The notes under the pieces were generated by a model. That model was not told the origin of the DNA. It was given only the letters and a program-made list of their open reading frames with translations, and made no database searches. 64,000 nt of DNA from NCBI RefSeq assembly GCF_015594925.2, contig NZ_CP087590.1, positions 744,001 to 808,000 of the forward strand. Direction: 5' to 3'. Shown here in pieces: positions 27,153-35,506 of the stretch. The DNA is from Vibrio sp. VB16. Lineage in GTDB: Bacteria > Pseudomonadota > Gammaproteobacteria > Enterobacterales > Vibrionaceae. The number at the start of each line of letters is the position of its first letter. Positions within the stretch are counted from its first letter, which is position 1. The position numbers and the translations under genes are program-made.

Positions 27153-27929
27153 ATGATTGTTGCTGAATTACAGTTTGAATGCTTCGACAACACGACGGTT
27201 TCTGCGGTCGACAAAGGTGTAAATGGTCTGATGGAAGCGCTTAGGTATAACGGTCAGATCCTCGGTAGGGAGTTTCCTATCGTCATGGGCGACGGGGTCT
27301 TTTATGTAAGGGCTGTTTGTCCTGAAGAGGAGAGCCTTCACCCTGATAACCACTCTGATTATGTTAATGTTTGTATAAAAGCGTTATCTGAAGCGAGTCT
27401 GTTGTCCCCTAAGATTCGCTTGGTAGGAAGAGATCTAAATTCTGAAGAGGCTGCAGAGCAAGAGGCACCAAATTGGCAAGTATTGTATACAACCTATGTT
27501 CATACGTGTTCTCCGCTACGAAGTGGGGAGACGCTTTTACCCATCCCGCTTTATAGAAACCCGGCAACGTTAAATGGCGATCACAAAGCCGTTATTAAAT
27601 GGCAAACAGAGTGGCAAGCCTGCGATGAATTGCAAATGGCAGGTGGTTGCAAGGCTGAACATGCTGCCCTTGCGGAAATTACCCAGATTGATAGTGATCT
27701 ATTCCGTCGAGGGTGGGATATCAGAGGTCGTATTGAATATCTAACTCAAATCCCGACTTACTACTATTTGTACCGAGTTGGTGGTAAGGGACTTAAAGAA
27801 GAGAGGGAAAGAAGGTGTCCGAAGTGCGATGGTGAGTGGCTATTAGATAACCCATTGCATGATGTGTTTTATTTTAAATGCGACATATGCCGCATTGTAT
27901 CTAATATCAGCTGGGATCAATTGAAGTAG
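27153..27929 (+). CDS. Zinc-ribbon protein, DUF2310 family
   Basis: 258 residues, unknown function, typical neighbour of syd in Vibrio. The C-terminus holds a zinc ribbon: CPKC, then CDIC about 22 residues later. The rest is a soluble alpha/beta-looking domain with the family stretch WQVLYTTYVHTCSPLRSGE and IPLYRNP. Start MIVAELQFECFD, 4 nt after the syd stop, so the two are probably co-translated. Convergent with yaiI; only 11 nt separate the stops. Confidence 0.85.
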   Translation: MIVAELQFECFDNTTVSAVDKGVNGLMEALRYNGQILGREFPIVMGDGVFYVRAVCPEEESLHPDNHSDYVNVCIKALSEASLLSPKIRLVGRDLNSEEAAEQEAPNWQVLYTTYVHTCSPLRSGETLLPIPLYRNPATLNGDHKAVIKWQTEWQACDELQMAGGCKAEHAALAEITQIDSDLFRRGWDIRGRIEYLTQIPTYYYLYRVGGKGLKEERERRCPKCDGEWLLDNPLHDVFYFKCDICRIVSNISWDQLK

Positions 27930-27940
27930 CAGGTTTAAGA

Positions 27941-28384
27941 CTATCGTTTCGCTAATACTTTATCCAAATGATTAGCGAATTCTCTTCGATCTGTTTGAGA
28001 TAGCGCGCTTGGTCCGCCTGTTTGAATGCCACTAGAACGCATGGTATCCATAAAATCTCGAATATTTAATCGAGCCTTTATGGTTTCCTTGGTGTACAGC
28101 TCACCTCTAGGGCTAAGGGCAAGCGCACCTTTGGTGATGACTTCATCTGCCAAAGGAATATCAGAGGTAATGATTAGGTCACCTTTTTCTACAAGTCGAA
28201 CAATCTCGTTGTCTGCCACATCAAATCCACTTTCTACCTGAATGGATTTGATGTTCACGCGCGTCGGTACCGGTACTCTATGGTTCGCCACAAATATGCA
28301 TTCAACGCCGGTTCTTTCTGCGGCTCTAAATAGTGTTTCCCTAATAACTTTAGGGCAGGCATCAGCATCAACCCATATCTTCAT
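27941..28384 (-). CDS. yaiI: UPF0178 protein YaiI (DUF188)
   Basis: 147 residues, PIN-like NYN-type fold predicted for the family; biochemical function not established. Hallmarks: WVDADACPKVIRETLFRAA at the N-terminus, FVANHRVP, DIPLADEVITKGALALSPRGELY and FANHLDKVL. Overlaps the end of the upstream small gene by 4 bases (same strand), so the two form a small operon. Confidence 0.93.
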   Translation of the reverse strand: MKIWVDADACPKVIRETLFRAAERTGVECIFVANHRVPVPTRVNIKSIQVESGFDVADNEIVRLVEKGDLIITSDIPLADEVITKGALALSPRGELYTKETIKARLNIRDFMDTMRSSGIQTGGPSALSQTDRREFANHLDKVLAKR

Positions 28385-28662
28385 TTTGTCGCCTCTAATG
28401 CATTCAGTCGAGTACTTAACTCAGAAACTTGATGTTCAAGTTGCTCTATTCGCTTTTCTAAATCGAGATCCTTTTTTTCTGCAATTTCTATTTTAGGGAT
28501 AGATTGATTGCCTTTCCAGCTTTTGATGACGGCGATAATCGCGGGCATGGGGATACTCGTTGTCAGTTGAGCTTTGACGAGGGCAATGGTTGGTTTTTTT
28601 CCTGAGGCATGAATTTTTTGCAATGCCTGTTCAAGCTCAGCAGATACGTCTTTGGTTAGCAT
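28381..28662 (-). CDS. Small KfrA-N-like DNA-binding protein (hypothetical)
   Basis: 93 residues. The first 50 residues (ELEQALQKIHASGKKPTIAL followed by VKAQL...IAVIKSWKG) resemble the N-terminal helix-turn-helix of the KfrA family (pattern: Gk.pT...vr..l......i...l..W). Residues 60-93 form a heptad-rich coiled coil (LEKRIEQLEHQVSELSTRL). Short KfrA-N proteins of this type bind DNA in some plasmids; here the role is unknown. Its stop overlaps the yaiI start. Probably real given coupling and composition. Confidence 0.7.
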   Translation of the reverse strand: MLTKDVSAELEQALQKIHASGKKPTIALVKAQLTTSIPMPAIIAVIKSWKGNQSIPKIEIAEKKDLDLEKRIEQLEHQVSELSTRLNALEATK

Positions 28663-28829
28663 TTAGAACTCCACTATTTCTTTATGTTTATATCCTACTT
28701 TGTCCTTCTTGAGTTATCTAGAGCTTACTGTCTATATGTTTCGTCAATCGCTCTAAGTATTATTCGAGACCATGGTCATTATTATCAATGACATCTCGTG
28801 GATTGAGAATGTCTAATCAAGAAGTTATG
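28663..28829. other. Upstream part of the csrB control region
   Basis: Together with 28848-28971 this forms a 340-nt gene-free stretch between the KfrA-like gene and csrB. I see no open frame or terminator; the GacA/VarA box and the csrB promoter are listed separately. The left part must contain the start of the divergent KfrA-like/yaiI transcript. Confidence 0.5.
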
Positions 28830-28847
28830 TGTAAGAGATCTCTTACA
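28830..28847. promoter_or_regulatory. GacA/VarA (UvrY) binding box upstream of csrB
   Basis: TGTAAGAGATCTCTTACA: a perfect 18-base palindrome fitting the GacA-box consensus TGTAAG-N6-CTTACA. A second half site (TGTAAG, 28852-28857) lies directly after. It is about 160 nt before the predicted csrB start, the usual far-upstream placing of this activator site at Csr/Rsm RNA genes. Response regulator VarA is the Vibrio GacA. Confidence 0.88.
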
Positions 28848-28971
28848 AATGTGTAAGAGAAGTCGATAACGCCTATAGATATCGGTGCCCATTTTGTTGT
28901 TAACTAATTGTTTTATAAATATTTGTCCCTATGTTACTTGTCTGTGTTGGCTGAATGATACTGTAAATGTC

Positions 28972-28999
28972 TTGTTCGAAACTCTAAAGGTAGTAATCT
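28972..28999 (+). promoter_or_regulatory. Promoter of csrB
   Basis: -35 TTGTTC (28972-28977), 16-nt spacer, -10 TAATCT (28994-28999). Start predicted near 29007, at GTCAACAGG, which resembles the 5' end of E. coli CsrB (GTCGACAGG). Confidence 0.65.
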
Positions 29000-29006
29000 T
29001 ATCTGC

Positions 29007-29407
29007 GTCAACAGGACGTTGACAAAGGATTTAGGAATAACCAAGGGTTTGGTTATCTTCAGGAAGAAGTGAGATTACTAGGATAGTAATCTAAAAGGAC
29101 AAAGGACATTGCAGGATGCAACGTTAGTAGGATGCTAGCGGCAAGGATTTGCGATGGAACACCTGAAAGGATCAGGCAAGGAACAGCATCAGGATGATGT
29201 AAAGGACACCGCTCAAGGAACAAGTGATGTTTGCTAACGAGGAACGTTAGTAGTTAGGATGACTAGGACACTGCTAGGATGGCGATGTAAAGGATAAGCT
29301 GACGGATTCAGCACTATTATGGATGATGCATGGAGCATATTTGGTAGCTGGATTGCTGCAAGTAAGATCATAGCCCCGATACGAAAGTATTGGGGCTTTT
29401 CTTTTTT
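29007..29407 (+). ncRNA. csrB: CsrB-family regulatory RNA (CsrA sponge)
   Basis: RNA that binds and titrates the global translational regulator CsrA. About 400 nt with roughly 25 GGA motifs, about 20 of them AGGA, many in loops of short hairpins (e.g. GCATCAGGATGATG, TTGCAGGATGCAA). The 3' end is a strong terminator (AGCCCCGATAC-GAAA-GTATTGGGGCT, then T run; 29372-29407). No coding frame fits. In E. coli csrB also lies between syd and yqcC, as here. A GacA/VarA box and promoter precede it. Vibrios usually carry several Csr RNAs; which paralogue this is cannot be told from the window. Confidence 0.93.
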
Positions 29408-29720
29408 ATAAAATGGAATCACCCATCCGGTAAGGTGGGATGTTGAAACGTACTGGTCTAAACCCTCGCATAATGACATTTGCTTGATAACAGTCATCAC
29501 CTAAGGCAGAAAACTCAAATTGATAAGCGGTATGCCATTTTAGTTTTCCTTCTGGCGTTTTTATTCTATGCGAACCAAATGAAACACTTAAAAGTTGTAA
29601 ATCGAGTTGATCACATCGTTTAGCAATCGCGGCTTTTGCTAATTCAGACTGTCTTCGTTGTTGCCAGAATAGAAAACAACCAAAACCCAGTCCAATTATG
29701 GCCAATAGATCGCTAATCAT
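29406..29720 (-). CDS. DUF3301 family membrane-anchored protein
   Basis: 104 residues: one N-terminal membrane segment (about 3-20, LLAIIGLGFGCFLFW) followed by a basic stretch and a soluble domain with FSFGSHRIKTPEGK-like SVSFGSHRIKTPEGKLKWH and YQFEFS. Unknown function. Its start shares one base with the stop of the DUF3549 gene, so they are translationally coupled. Its stop codon lies in the T run of the convergent csrB terminator. Confidence 0.82.
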   Translation of the reverse strand: MISDLLAIIGLGFGCFLFWQQRRQSELAKAAIAKRCDQLDLQLLSVSFGSHRIKTPEGKLKWHTAYQFEFSALGDDCYQANVIMRGFRPVRFNIPPYRMGDSIL

Positions 29721-30766
29721 TATTTCGCCTTCGATTTGGTGGATTGTTGTAAGCTAACAAGAGCAGTGGCTAATTCGTCTGAAGGATGGCTGTGGAGCAG
29801 CGGCAAAAGCACTAAGCGAAGCGCGGGTTGCATGACGAGATCAGTAAACAATTGATTAAATAATTTTTGATTGCCAGTTTGTGCCAGCCTTAAGAGATAT
29901 TGTTCCGCTATTTTTGGGTCTTCCAGCGCATGCCAAGATCGACCTGCAATACCAACCAGTATCTCTTGATGACTTAACAGTGGGCTGAGTAGTATCTCGC
30001 TGACAAGTATTCTCAATTGCGTTGAATGTGCGCCTGATAGGGCTCTAACGTATGCCGATACCAAAAATAGATCTGGGTTGTTAAGGGCGCACTCTTTTTG
30101 AGCGAGTTCTAAAAGTGTGTTGGACAGCTTTTCAGAAAGGTTGGTGTGTTCTAATACGCCCAGTAATGCGTACTTTGGTTCACTGGGAATATGGCGCAAT
30201 GATTTTCGAATAATGACACCATTCTGTTCTTGGTGAATTCGAGCACAGATATCAGCAATACCCTGTAAGCCAACGGTCTGCCATTTATCCCAACCTAACC
30301 CCCCATTAAAATAGTGCTGAGCATGCTCATAGTATTGACTCGTTTGCATGTTTAAAAGGGCGCGGATCTGGCTGTGAAAAACAGCCATTTTGTCTTCGGA
30401 AGGTTTGAATGTGTAAGGATTATTCGCAAGCTTTTGTTCTTGTTGCTCATCCAGTTTTCCTCCTAATCTTGTCCCCATAGCTTCAATAACATATTTTATG
30501 AAGTTACCAATATCAGATTGCTTCAACAAACCTCTTTCATCAAGAGGGAACTTTAGAAACCAGATCCAAGGCTGTTTTTCTTTATTCCAATAGGCTATAG
30601 CGATATGAGCTTGTCGTTGTAGAGGATATGGATAAGGTTGTTGACCTAGTTCAACATTAGAAAATAACGTATTCTCAACCGATAGGATGCGTCTCCCTAA
30701 ATCAAAAATTTTGTATTCACAACCACTATTTTTTAGTAGTTGAGTTAGGGTCTGAATGTTTTCCAT
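29720..30766 (-). CDS. DUF3549 family protein
   Basis: 348 residues, soluble, no signal peptide. Unknown function. Identified by overall pattern (MENIQTLTQLLKNSGCEYKIFDLGRR at the start, KQPWIWFLKFPLDERGLLKQ, C-terminal helical repeats that look HEAT-like, ending LATALVSLQQ). It is the first gene of a two-gene operon with the DUF3301 gene and is divergent from yqcC (81-nt gap). The family is common in Vibrio and Shewanella at this locus. Confidence 0.82.
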   Translation of the reverse strand: MENIQTLTQLLKNSGCEYKIFDLGRRILSVENTLFSNVELGQQPYPYPLQRQAHIAIAYWNKEKQPWIWFLKFPLDERGLLKQSDIGNFIKYVIEAMGTRLGGKLDEQQEQKLANNPYTFKPSEDKMAVFHSQIRALLNMQTSQYYEHAQHYFNGGLGWDKWQTVGLQGIADICARIHQEQNGVIIRKSLRHIPSEPKYALLGVLEHTNLSEKLSNTLLELAQKECALNNPDLFLVSAYVRALSGAHSTQLRILVSEILLSPLLSHQEILVGIAGRSWHALEDPKIAEQYLLRLAQTGNQKLFNQLFTDLVMQPALRLVLLPLLHSHPSDELATALVSLQQSTKSKAK

Positions 30767-30847
30767 TTCGTTAATTACTCTATTGGTCTTTGGTTAATAA
30801 ATGGTACTCTTACCGAAAATTTCAAGGTGGCAACGTGCAATATTCTT

Positions 30848-31159
30848 ATGACTGACGATCTTCCTCTATTTACTCTCCTGCAAGAAACCGAAATCTGCTT
30901 ACAACGACTGTGCCTTTGGGACAGTGAAGAACCGGAAGAAAGTGCGCTGCAGAGTAAAGAACCTTTTGCGTTGGACACATTAGAACCTGAGCAATGGTTA
31001 CAATGGATATTCATCCCGAAAATGAGAGAAATGTTAGAGCAGCAGCGCGTTCCAAGTGGTTTTGCTATTTCGCCTTATTTTGAAGAGGTTTGGAAAATGG
31101 AGACCAAAACATTGGAATTGATAACGCTGTTGCATAGGATTGATGAGGAGTGTCAATAA
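30848..31159 (+). CDS. yqcC: YqcC family protein (DUF446)
   Basis: 103 residues, all-helical, unknown function. The segment PFALDTLEPEQWLQWIFIPKM matches E. coli YqcC closely, as does the following short helix before FAISPYFEE. Start at MTDDLPLF; a GTG seven codons upstream is an alternative and neither has a clear Shine-Dalgarno. The stop shares one base with the truC start, as in the E. coli yqcC-truC pair. Confidence 0.9.
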   Translation: MTDDLPLFTLLQETEICLQRLCLWDSEEPEESALQSKEPFALDTLEPEQWLQWIFIPKMREMLEQQRVPSGFAISPYFEEVWKMETKTLELITLLHRIDEECQ

Positions 31160-31887
31160 TGCTCGAGATTCTCTTTCAGGATGAGTACATCATTGCGGTA
31201 AACAAACCAGCAGGCATGCTTGTTCATCGCTCTTGGTTGGACAAGTATGAAACTCAATTTGTCATGCAAACATTACGAGATCAAATAGGTCAGCATGTGT
31301 TCCCACTGCATCGGTTAGATAGGCCGACCTCTGGTGTATTGGTTTTTGCTTTATCAAGTGAAGTTGCATCAGAAATGATGCCTTTGTTTGCCAATCATGA
31401 AATGAAAAAAACCTATCATGCGATTGTTCGAGGATGGATAGAAGAAGGCGATACGCTTGATTATCCACTGAAACAAGAGTTGGATAAAATTGCGGATAAA
31501 TTCGCTAAAACAGATAAAGAACCGCAAGAAGCGGTTACCGATTATCTTCCATTAGCTGAAGTTGAAGTACCATACTCGACGGGCCGCTTCCCTACCAGCC
31601 GATATTGCCTTGTTGAACTGAAGCCTCATACAGGTCGTAAACATCAGCTACGTCGTCATATGGCGCATCTACGGCATCCTATTGTCGGGGATACGTCACA
31701 TGGTGATGGTAAACATAATCGATTGTTTCGCGAAAACTATCAGGCTCATCGACTATTTCTACACGCAACGGAACTGCAGTTTGTTCACCCTTACACCCAT
31801 TCTGACATCTGCATAAAAGCGAGCTTCGATGATTGTTGGCTTAGGCTAATGGCAGAATTTGAGTGGAAACACGTGTTAATGAGTTAG
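31159..31887 (+). CDS. truC: tRNA pseudouridine(65) synthase TruC
   Basis: Isomerises U65 of certain tRNAs to pseudouridine. 242 residues, RluA family: DEYIIAVNKPAGMLVHRS, catalytic aspartate in HRLDRPTSGV, KTYHAIVRG, and PHTGRKHQLRRHM. ATG overlaps the yqcC stop by one base. Convergent with the LacI-type regulator gene. Confidence 0.95.
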   Translation: MLEILFQDEYIIAVNKPAGMLVHRSWLDKYETQFVMQTLRDQIGQHVFPLHRLDRPTSGVLVFALSSEVASEMMPLFANHEMKKTYHAIVRGWIEEGDTLDYPLKQELDKIADKFAKTDKEPQEAVTDYLPLAEVEVPYSTGRFPTSRYCLVELKPHTGRKHQLRRHMAHLRHPIVGDTSHGDGKHNRLFRENYQAHRLFLHATELQFVHPYTHSDICIKASFDDCWLRLMAEFEWKHVLMS

Positions 31888-31930
31888 CACTCAAGGTCCA
31901 TTACCTGATGGGTTTTGTAGTTATAGTCAT

Positions 31931-32920
31931 TTATTTAGCCGCGATAGTTGAACTGCTTCTTACTATAAGTTGTGTCGGTATGACGCTGTCTTGCGGGACT
32001 TTTTCGCCCTTAAGAATCTTTGTAAGAACTTGCATGGCGGTTTCGCCTAATTGTTTTTGAGGCTGGCGAATCGTGGTTAATTGAGGGGTCGTATACTGCG
32101 CAAACAATAAGTCATCAAAGCCGATAATTGAAAGCTGTTTTGGAACGTCGATACCCATCTCTATCGCTGCACGCATAGCACCTAGTGCCATCATATCGTT
32201 AAAACAAAAAAGTGCCGTCATTTCATATTGGGTCGCGAGCCTTTGAAAGGCGGCGTAACCAGAATGAAAACTAAAATCTCCAGATTCAAACGCGTTGTCG
32301 TTGATGTCAATATTGGCGTTACTCTCTGCTTTGATATAGCCTTGTTTTCGGTCACCACAGATCGGATTTCCCATTGGACCTGTGATGCAACCAATTCTTG
32401 TATGACCGAGTTCAATTAAGTATTCCGTTGCTCTCTTGGCGGAGTCAAAATTGTCTACGCGGACGGTTGGGATAGGGAAACCACTAAAATATTCGCAGGC
32501 CATGACAATCGGAATGTTGGCCCCTTTCTGAATATCACTCGGAAGTTCCGATGTTAAACTGATGATCCCATCGGCTTGTTTTGTTCGAACCAAATCAATG
32601 TATTCTTTTGCCTGTTGTACAGTATGAACAGAGTCACCGAGAAGAACTTTATAACCTTCTTGTTGGGCAACCAATTGTATCCCTTTGACGATATCAGCAA
32701 AAAACATATTGGCGATATCAGGTAAAATGACAACCACCGTTTTCGATTCGCTTTTACGCAAATTTCTGGCAATGGCATTCGGTGTAAAACCGCATTCAGC
32801 TACCGCTAATTCCACTTTTTTACGATTTTTTGCCGATACTTTTTCTGGTGCAGCCATCGCTCTAGAAACGGTAGCGGTGGAGACGCCAGCAAGCTTCGCT
32901 ACATCTTTTATTGTGGGCAT
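31931..32920 (-). CDS. LacI-family transcriptional repressor of the sugar locus
   Basis: 329 residues: N-terminal HTH and hinge (MPTIKDVAKLAGVSTATVSR, then NAIARNLRKSE) and a periplasmic-binding-like effector domain (PDIANMFFADIVKGIQ, RVDNFDSAKRATEYLIELGH, FDDLLFAQYTTPQLTTIRQP). Start at MPTIKDVAKL; a TTG 16 codons upstream is open but lies beyond the conserved start. Divergent from the sugar catabolism/ABC operon, with two near-identical palindromes in the shared spacer, so it probably represses both itself and that operon. Inducer unknown. Confidence 0.92.
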   Translation of the reverse strand: MPTIKDVAKLAGVSTATVSRAMAAPEKVSAKNRKKVELAVAECGFTPNAIARNLRKSESKTVVVILPDIANMFFADIVKGIQLVAQQEGYKVLLGDSVHTVQQAKEYIDLVRTKQADGIISLTSELPSDIQKGANIPIVMACEYFSGFPIPTVRVDNFDSAKRATEYLIELGHTRIGCITGPMGNPICGDRKQGYIKAESNANIDINDNAFESGDFSFHSGYAAFQRLATQYEMTALFCFNDMMALGAMRAAIEMGIDVPKQLSIIGFDDLLFAQYTTPQLTTIRQPQKQLGETAMQVLTKILKGEKVPQDSVIPTQLIVRSSSTIAAK

Positions 32921-32974
32921 GTTTTCACCTGAATGACTACTTGTTTTACGTGACAGTATACTGGGCAATTACAA

Positions 32975-32990
32975 TTGTAACGGATTACAA
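32975..32990. promoter_or_regulatory. LacI-type operator O2 (regulator side)
   Basis: TTGTAACGGATTACAA, an imperfect palindrome 55 nt before the repressor start. It matches the second palindrome at 33225 in 14 of 16 positions. Likely the autoregulatory operator. Confidence 0.75.
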
Positions 32991-33224
32991 TTTTATGAAA
33001 ATTAGTTTTCTAATTATGAAAAAGATTAATTGTATATCAGGTCAAATATCTTGTTGTGAAATTGTTTATTTTTTCAACATACATCACATTATCGTCCTAC
33101 TTAGACTAATAATCGTCTAGTTATTAGACTATATTTGAATTCATGCACAAAAATGATGCGTTGGATTTAATTGGTTTTGACACTGGATTATTAAGATATT
33201 CAACGCATTTTTATTAAGTTTTTT

Positions 33225-33240
33225 TTGTAATCGATTACAA
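33225..33240. promoter_or_regulatory. LacI-type operator O1 (operon side)
   Basis: TTGTAATCGATTACAA, a perfect 16-base palindrome with the central CG expected for LacI-family sites. It is 39 nt before the first gene of the sugar operon. Its spacing of 250 nt from the other site would permit looping. Confidence 0.8.
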
Positions 33241-33279
33241 AAGTGCGTTTTGGCTCGCGTTGTGAAGTAAGGGAATATT

Positions 33280-34335
33280 ATGAAAGCTATTAAAGGCCCA
33301 GCACTGTTTCTTGCGCAGTTTGTAGGGGATGAAGCACCATTTAATTCGTTAGAGAATATGGTGAGATGGGCGGCAAGTATCGGCTATAAGGGCGTCCAAA
33401 TTCCAACCTGGGACGGACGATTATTTGATCTGGAAAAAGCGGCAGTAGATGTCGAATATTGTCGTCAACTTAAAACCATGGTTGCTTCATATGGTGTTGA
33501 AATTACCGAACTAAGTACTCACCTACAAGGGCAACTGGTTGCTGTTCATCCTGCCTATGATGAGATGTTTGATGGCTTTGCTCCTCCTGAGGTACATAAA
33601 AATCCTAGCGCAAGACAAGAGTGGGCAGTAAATCAACTAATGCTTTCTGCAAAAGCGTCTAAAAATTTAGGGTTGACCGCACATGCTACTTTTTCGGGCG
33701 CACTTTTATGGCCATTTATGTATCCATGGCCACAGCGACCAGCAGGGTTGGTCGAGGCAGGATTCGCCGAATTGGGTAAGCGCTGGAGACCTATCTTGGA
33801 TGCGTTTGATGAAGCTGGTGTCGATGTATGTTATGAAATCCATCCAGGTGAAGATTTACATGACGGTATTACATTTGAAATGTTTTTAGCCGAAGTGGAC
33901 AACCATCCAAGAGCCAATATTCTGTATGACCCGAGCCACTTTCTTCTTCAGCAGCTTGATTATCTCGATTTCATTGATAGATACCACGATCGTATTCGTA
34001 TGTTCCATGTCAAGGATGCGGAATTTAATCCTACTGGGCAGCAAGGCGTTTACGGAGGCTATCAAGGATGGGTGGAAAGAGCGGCTCGATTCCGCTCTCT
34101 CGGTGACGGTCAGGTTAACTTTAAAGGTATTTTTTCCAAACTGTCTCAGTATAACTTCGATGGTTGGGCCGTCGTTGAGTGGGAATGCTGTTTGAAGCAT
34201 CCAGAATCAGGTGCAGCGGAAGGGGCAAGGTTTGTTTCAGAAAATATCATTAAAGTAACAGATAAGGCATTTGATGATTTTGCAGACGTGGCGACCGATG
34301 ACTCGGCAAATTTACGCATACTTGGATTGAGCTAA
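33280..34335 (+). CDS. Sugar phosphate isomerase/epimerase-family TIM barrel protein
   Basis: 351 residues, AP-endonuclease-2/xylose-isomerase-like barrel. Candidate metal ligands in the usual places: ELSTHLQGQ, CYEIHPGED (Glu and His), NILYDPSHF (Asp and His), MFHVKDAEF and VVEWECC. Members of this family act on inositols, keto-sugars and 3-keto-glycosides. First gene of the operon, 13 nt before the Gfo/Idh/MocA dehydrogenase; such pairs (for example E. coli YcjR/YcjS or IolE/IolG) carry out oxidation followed by epimerisation or dehydration. The substrate cannot be told from sequence. Confidence 0.85.
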   Translation: MKAIKGPALFLAQFVGDEAPFNSLENMVRWAASIGYKGVQIPTWDGRLFDLEKAAVDVEYCRQLKTMVASYGVEITELSTHLQGQLVAVHPAYDEMFDGFAPPEVHKNPSARQEWAVNQLMLSAKASKNLGLTAHATFSGALLWPFMYPWPQRPAGLVEAGFAELGKRWRPILDAFDEAGVDVCYEIHPGEDLHDGITFEMFLAEVDNHPRANILYDPSHFLLQQLDYLDFIDRYHDRIRMFHVKDAEFNPTGQQGVYGGYQGWVERAARFRSLGDGQVNFKGIFSKLSQYNFDGWAVVEWECCLKHPESGAAEGARFVSENIIKVTDKAFDDFADVATDDSANLRILGLS

Positions 34336-34348
34336 AGGAGACGAGGTA

Positions 34349-35506
34349 ATGAAGAAGATTAGACTCGGTATGGTAGGCGGTGGTATTGGGGCATTTATAG
34401 GTGCCGTACATAGAATTGCTTCTCGAATTGATGGTCGTTATGAGTTGGTAGCTGGTGCATTAAGTGCCGATCCTGCAAAGGCAACAGAGTCTGGAATAGA
34501 ACTCGGGCTTTCTCCTGAACGCATTTATAGTGATTTTCATGAAATGGCAAAAAGAGAAGCGGCTCGAGATGATGGAATAGATGTTGTGGCTATTGTCACG
34601 CCTAATCATATGCATTTTCCGGTCGCGAAGGCATTTCTCGATGCAGGCATTCATGTTATTTGCGATAAACCCTTAACTTCAGATCTCGCCGATGCATACA
34701 AGCTACAAGAGATAGCCAGCAAGAGCGGGCAGTTGTTTGTACTTACGCATAATTATACTGGCTATCCTTTAGTTCGTCAGGCGAAACAGATGATAGCCGA
34801 TGGTCAATTAGGCAAACTTCGGGTTATTCAAGTGGAGTATCCGCAAGATTGGATGAGCACAGATACCGAACATTCAGGCAATAAACAGGCGGAGTGGCGA
34901 ACGGACCCAAAACGATCTGGTCCGGCTGGTTGCCTTGGTGATATAGGAACACATGCTTACAACTTAGTACGGTTTGTCAGTGGCCTAAAATTGGAGCAGG
35001 TGAGTGCAGAGCTAACCACGTTTGTTGATGGTCGTCAGTTGGATGATAACGTCAGTGCAATGCTGAGATTTGAACAGAACGTGAAAGGAATGCTATGGAG
35101 TAGTCAGGTTGCTCCAGGTAATGAAAACGGTTTGAGATTTCGTGTTTACGGAGAGAAAGGGGGGTTGGAATGGTCACAAGAAAACCCAAATCAATTGGTG
35201 TTTAGCCTGTTAGGCCAAGCGGTTCAAATTTTGACACGAGCGGGTAACGGCTATTTGGAGACGGCACCGTATTTAACAAGGACGCCAGGCGGACATCCAG
35301 AAGGTTACTTAGAAGGCTTTGCCAATCTCTATTATGAGGCTGCGGATTGCATTGTAAAAGTGAAAGCAGGTGAATCAGCAGAGCAAGTGTTGAGTAAAAG
35401 TCTCCTACCTCAATTGAAAGATGGCGTTGATGGGATGCGTTTTATCAATGCTGTTATTGCATCATCTGAGCAAAACAGTAATTGGATTTCGATCGAGGAC
35501 TTTTAA
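34349..35506 (+). CDS. Gfo/Idh/MocA-family sugar dehydrogenase
   Basis: 385 residues. N-terminal Rossmann fold (GMVGGGIGAFIGAVH), the cofactor/catalytic motif CDKPLTSD (family EKP, here DKP) and the catalytic histidine region GDIGTHAYNLVRF; the C-terminal half is the large beta sheet domain. NAD(P)-dependent oxidation of a sugar, polyol or glycoside hydroxyl is the family role. RBS AAAGGAGACGAGG directly before the ATG. Its stop abuts the next start with no gap. Confidence 0.88.
   Translation: MKKIRLGMVGGGIGAFIGAVHRIASRIDGRYELVAGALSADPAKATESGIELGLSPERIYSDFHEMAKREAARDDGIDVVAIVTPNHMHFPVAKAFLDAGIHVICDKPLTSDLADAYKLQEIASKSGQLFVLTHNYTGYPLVRQAKQMIADGQLGKLRVIQVEYPQDWMSTDTEHSGNKQAEWRTDPKRSGPAGCLGDIGTHAYNLVRFVSGLKLEQVSAELTTFVDGRQLDDNVSAMLRFEQNVKGMLWSSQVAPGNENGLRFRVYGEKGGLEWSQENPNQLVFSLLGQAVQILTRAGNGYLETAPYLTRTPGGHPEGYLEGFANLYYEAADCIVKVKAGESAEQVLSKSLLPQLKDGVDGMRFINAVIASSEQNSNWISIEDF

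Noticed and set aside
29234..29500. 88-codon open frame antisense to csrB
   Set aside because: Overlaps the strongly supported csrB RNA and the 3' end of the DUF3301 gene; no protein family pattern.
33054..33092. TGTGA and TCACA near each other considered as a CRP site for the sugar operon
   Set aside because: The two halves are about 30 nt apart; CRP needs a 6-nt spacer.
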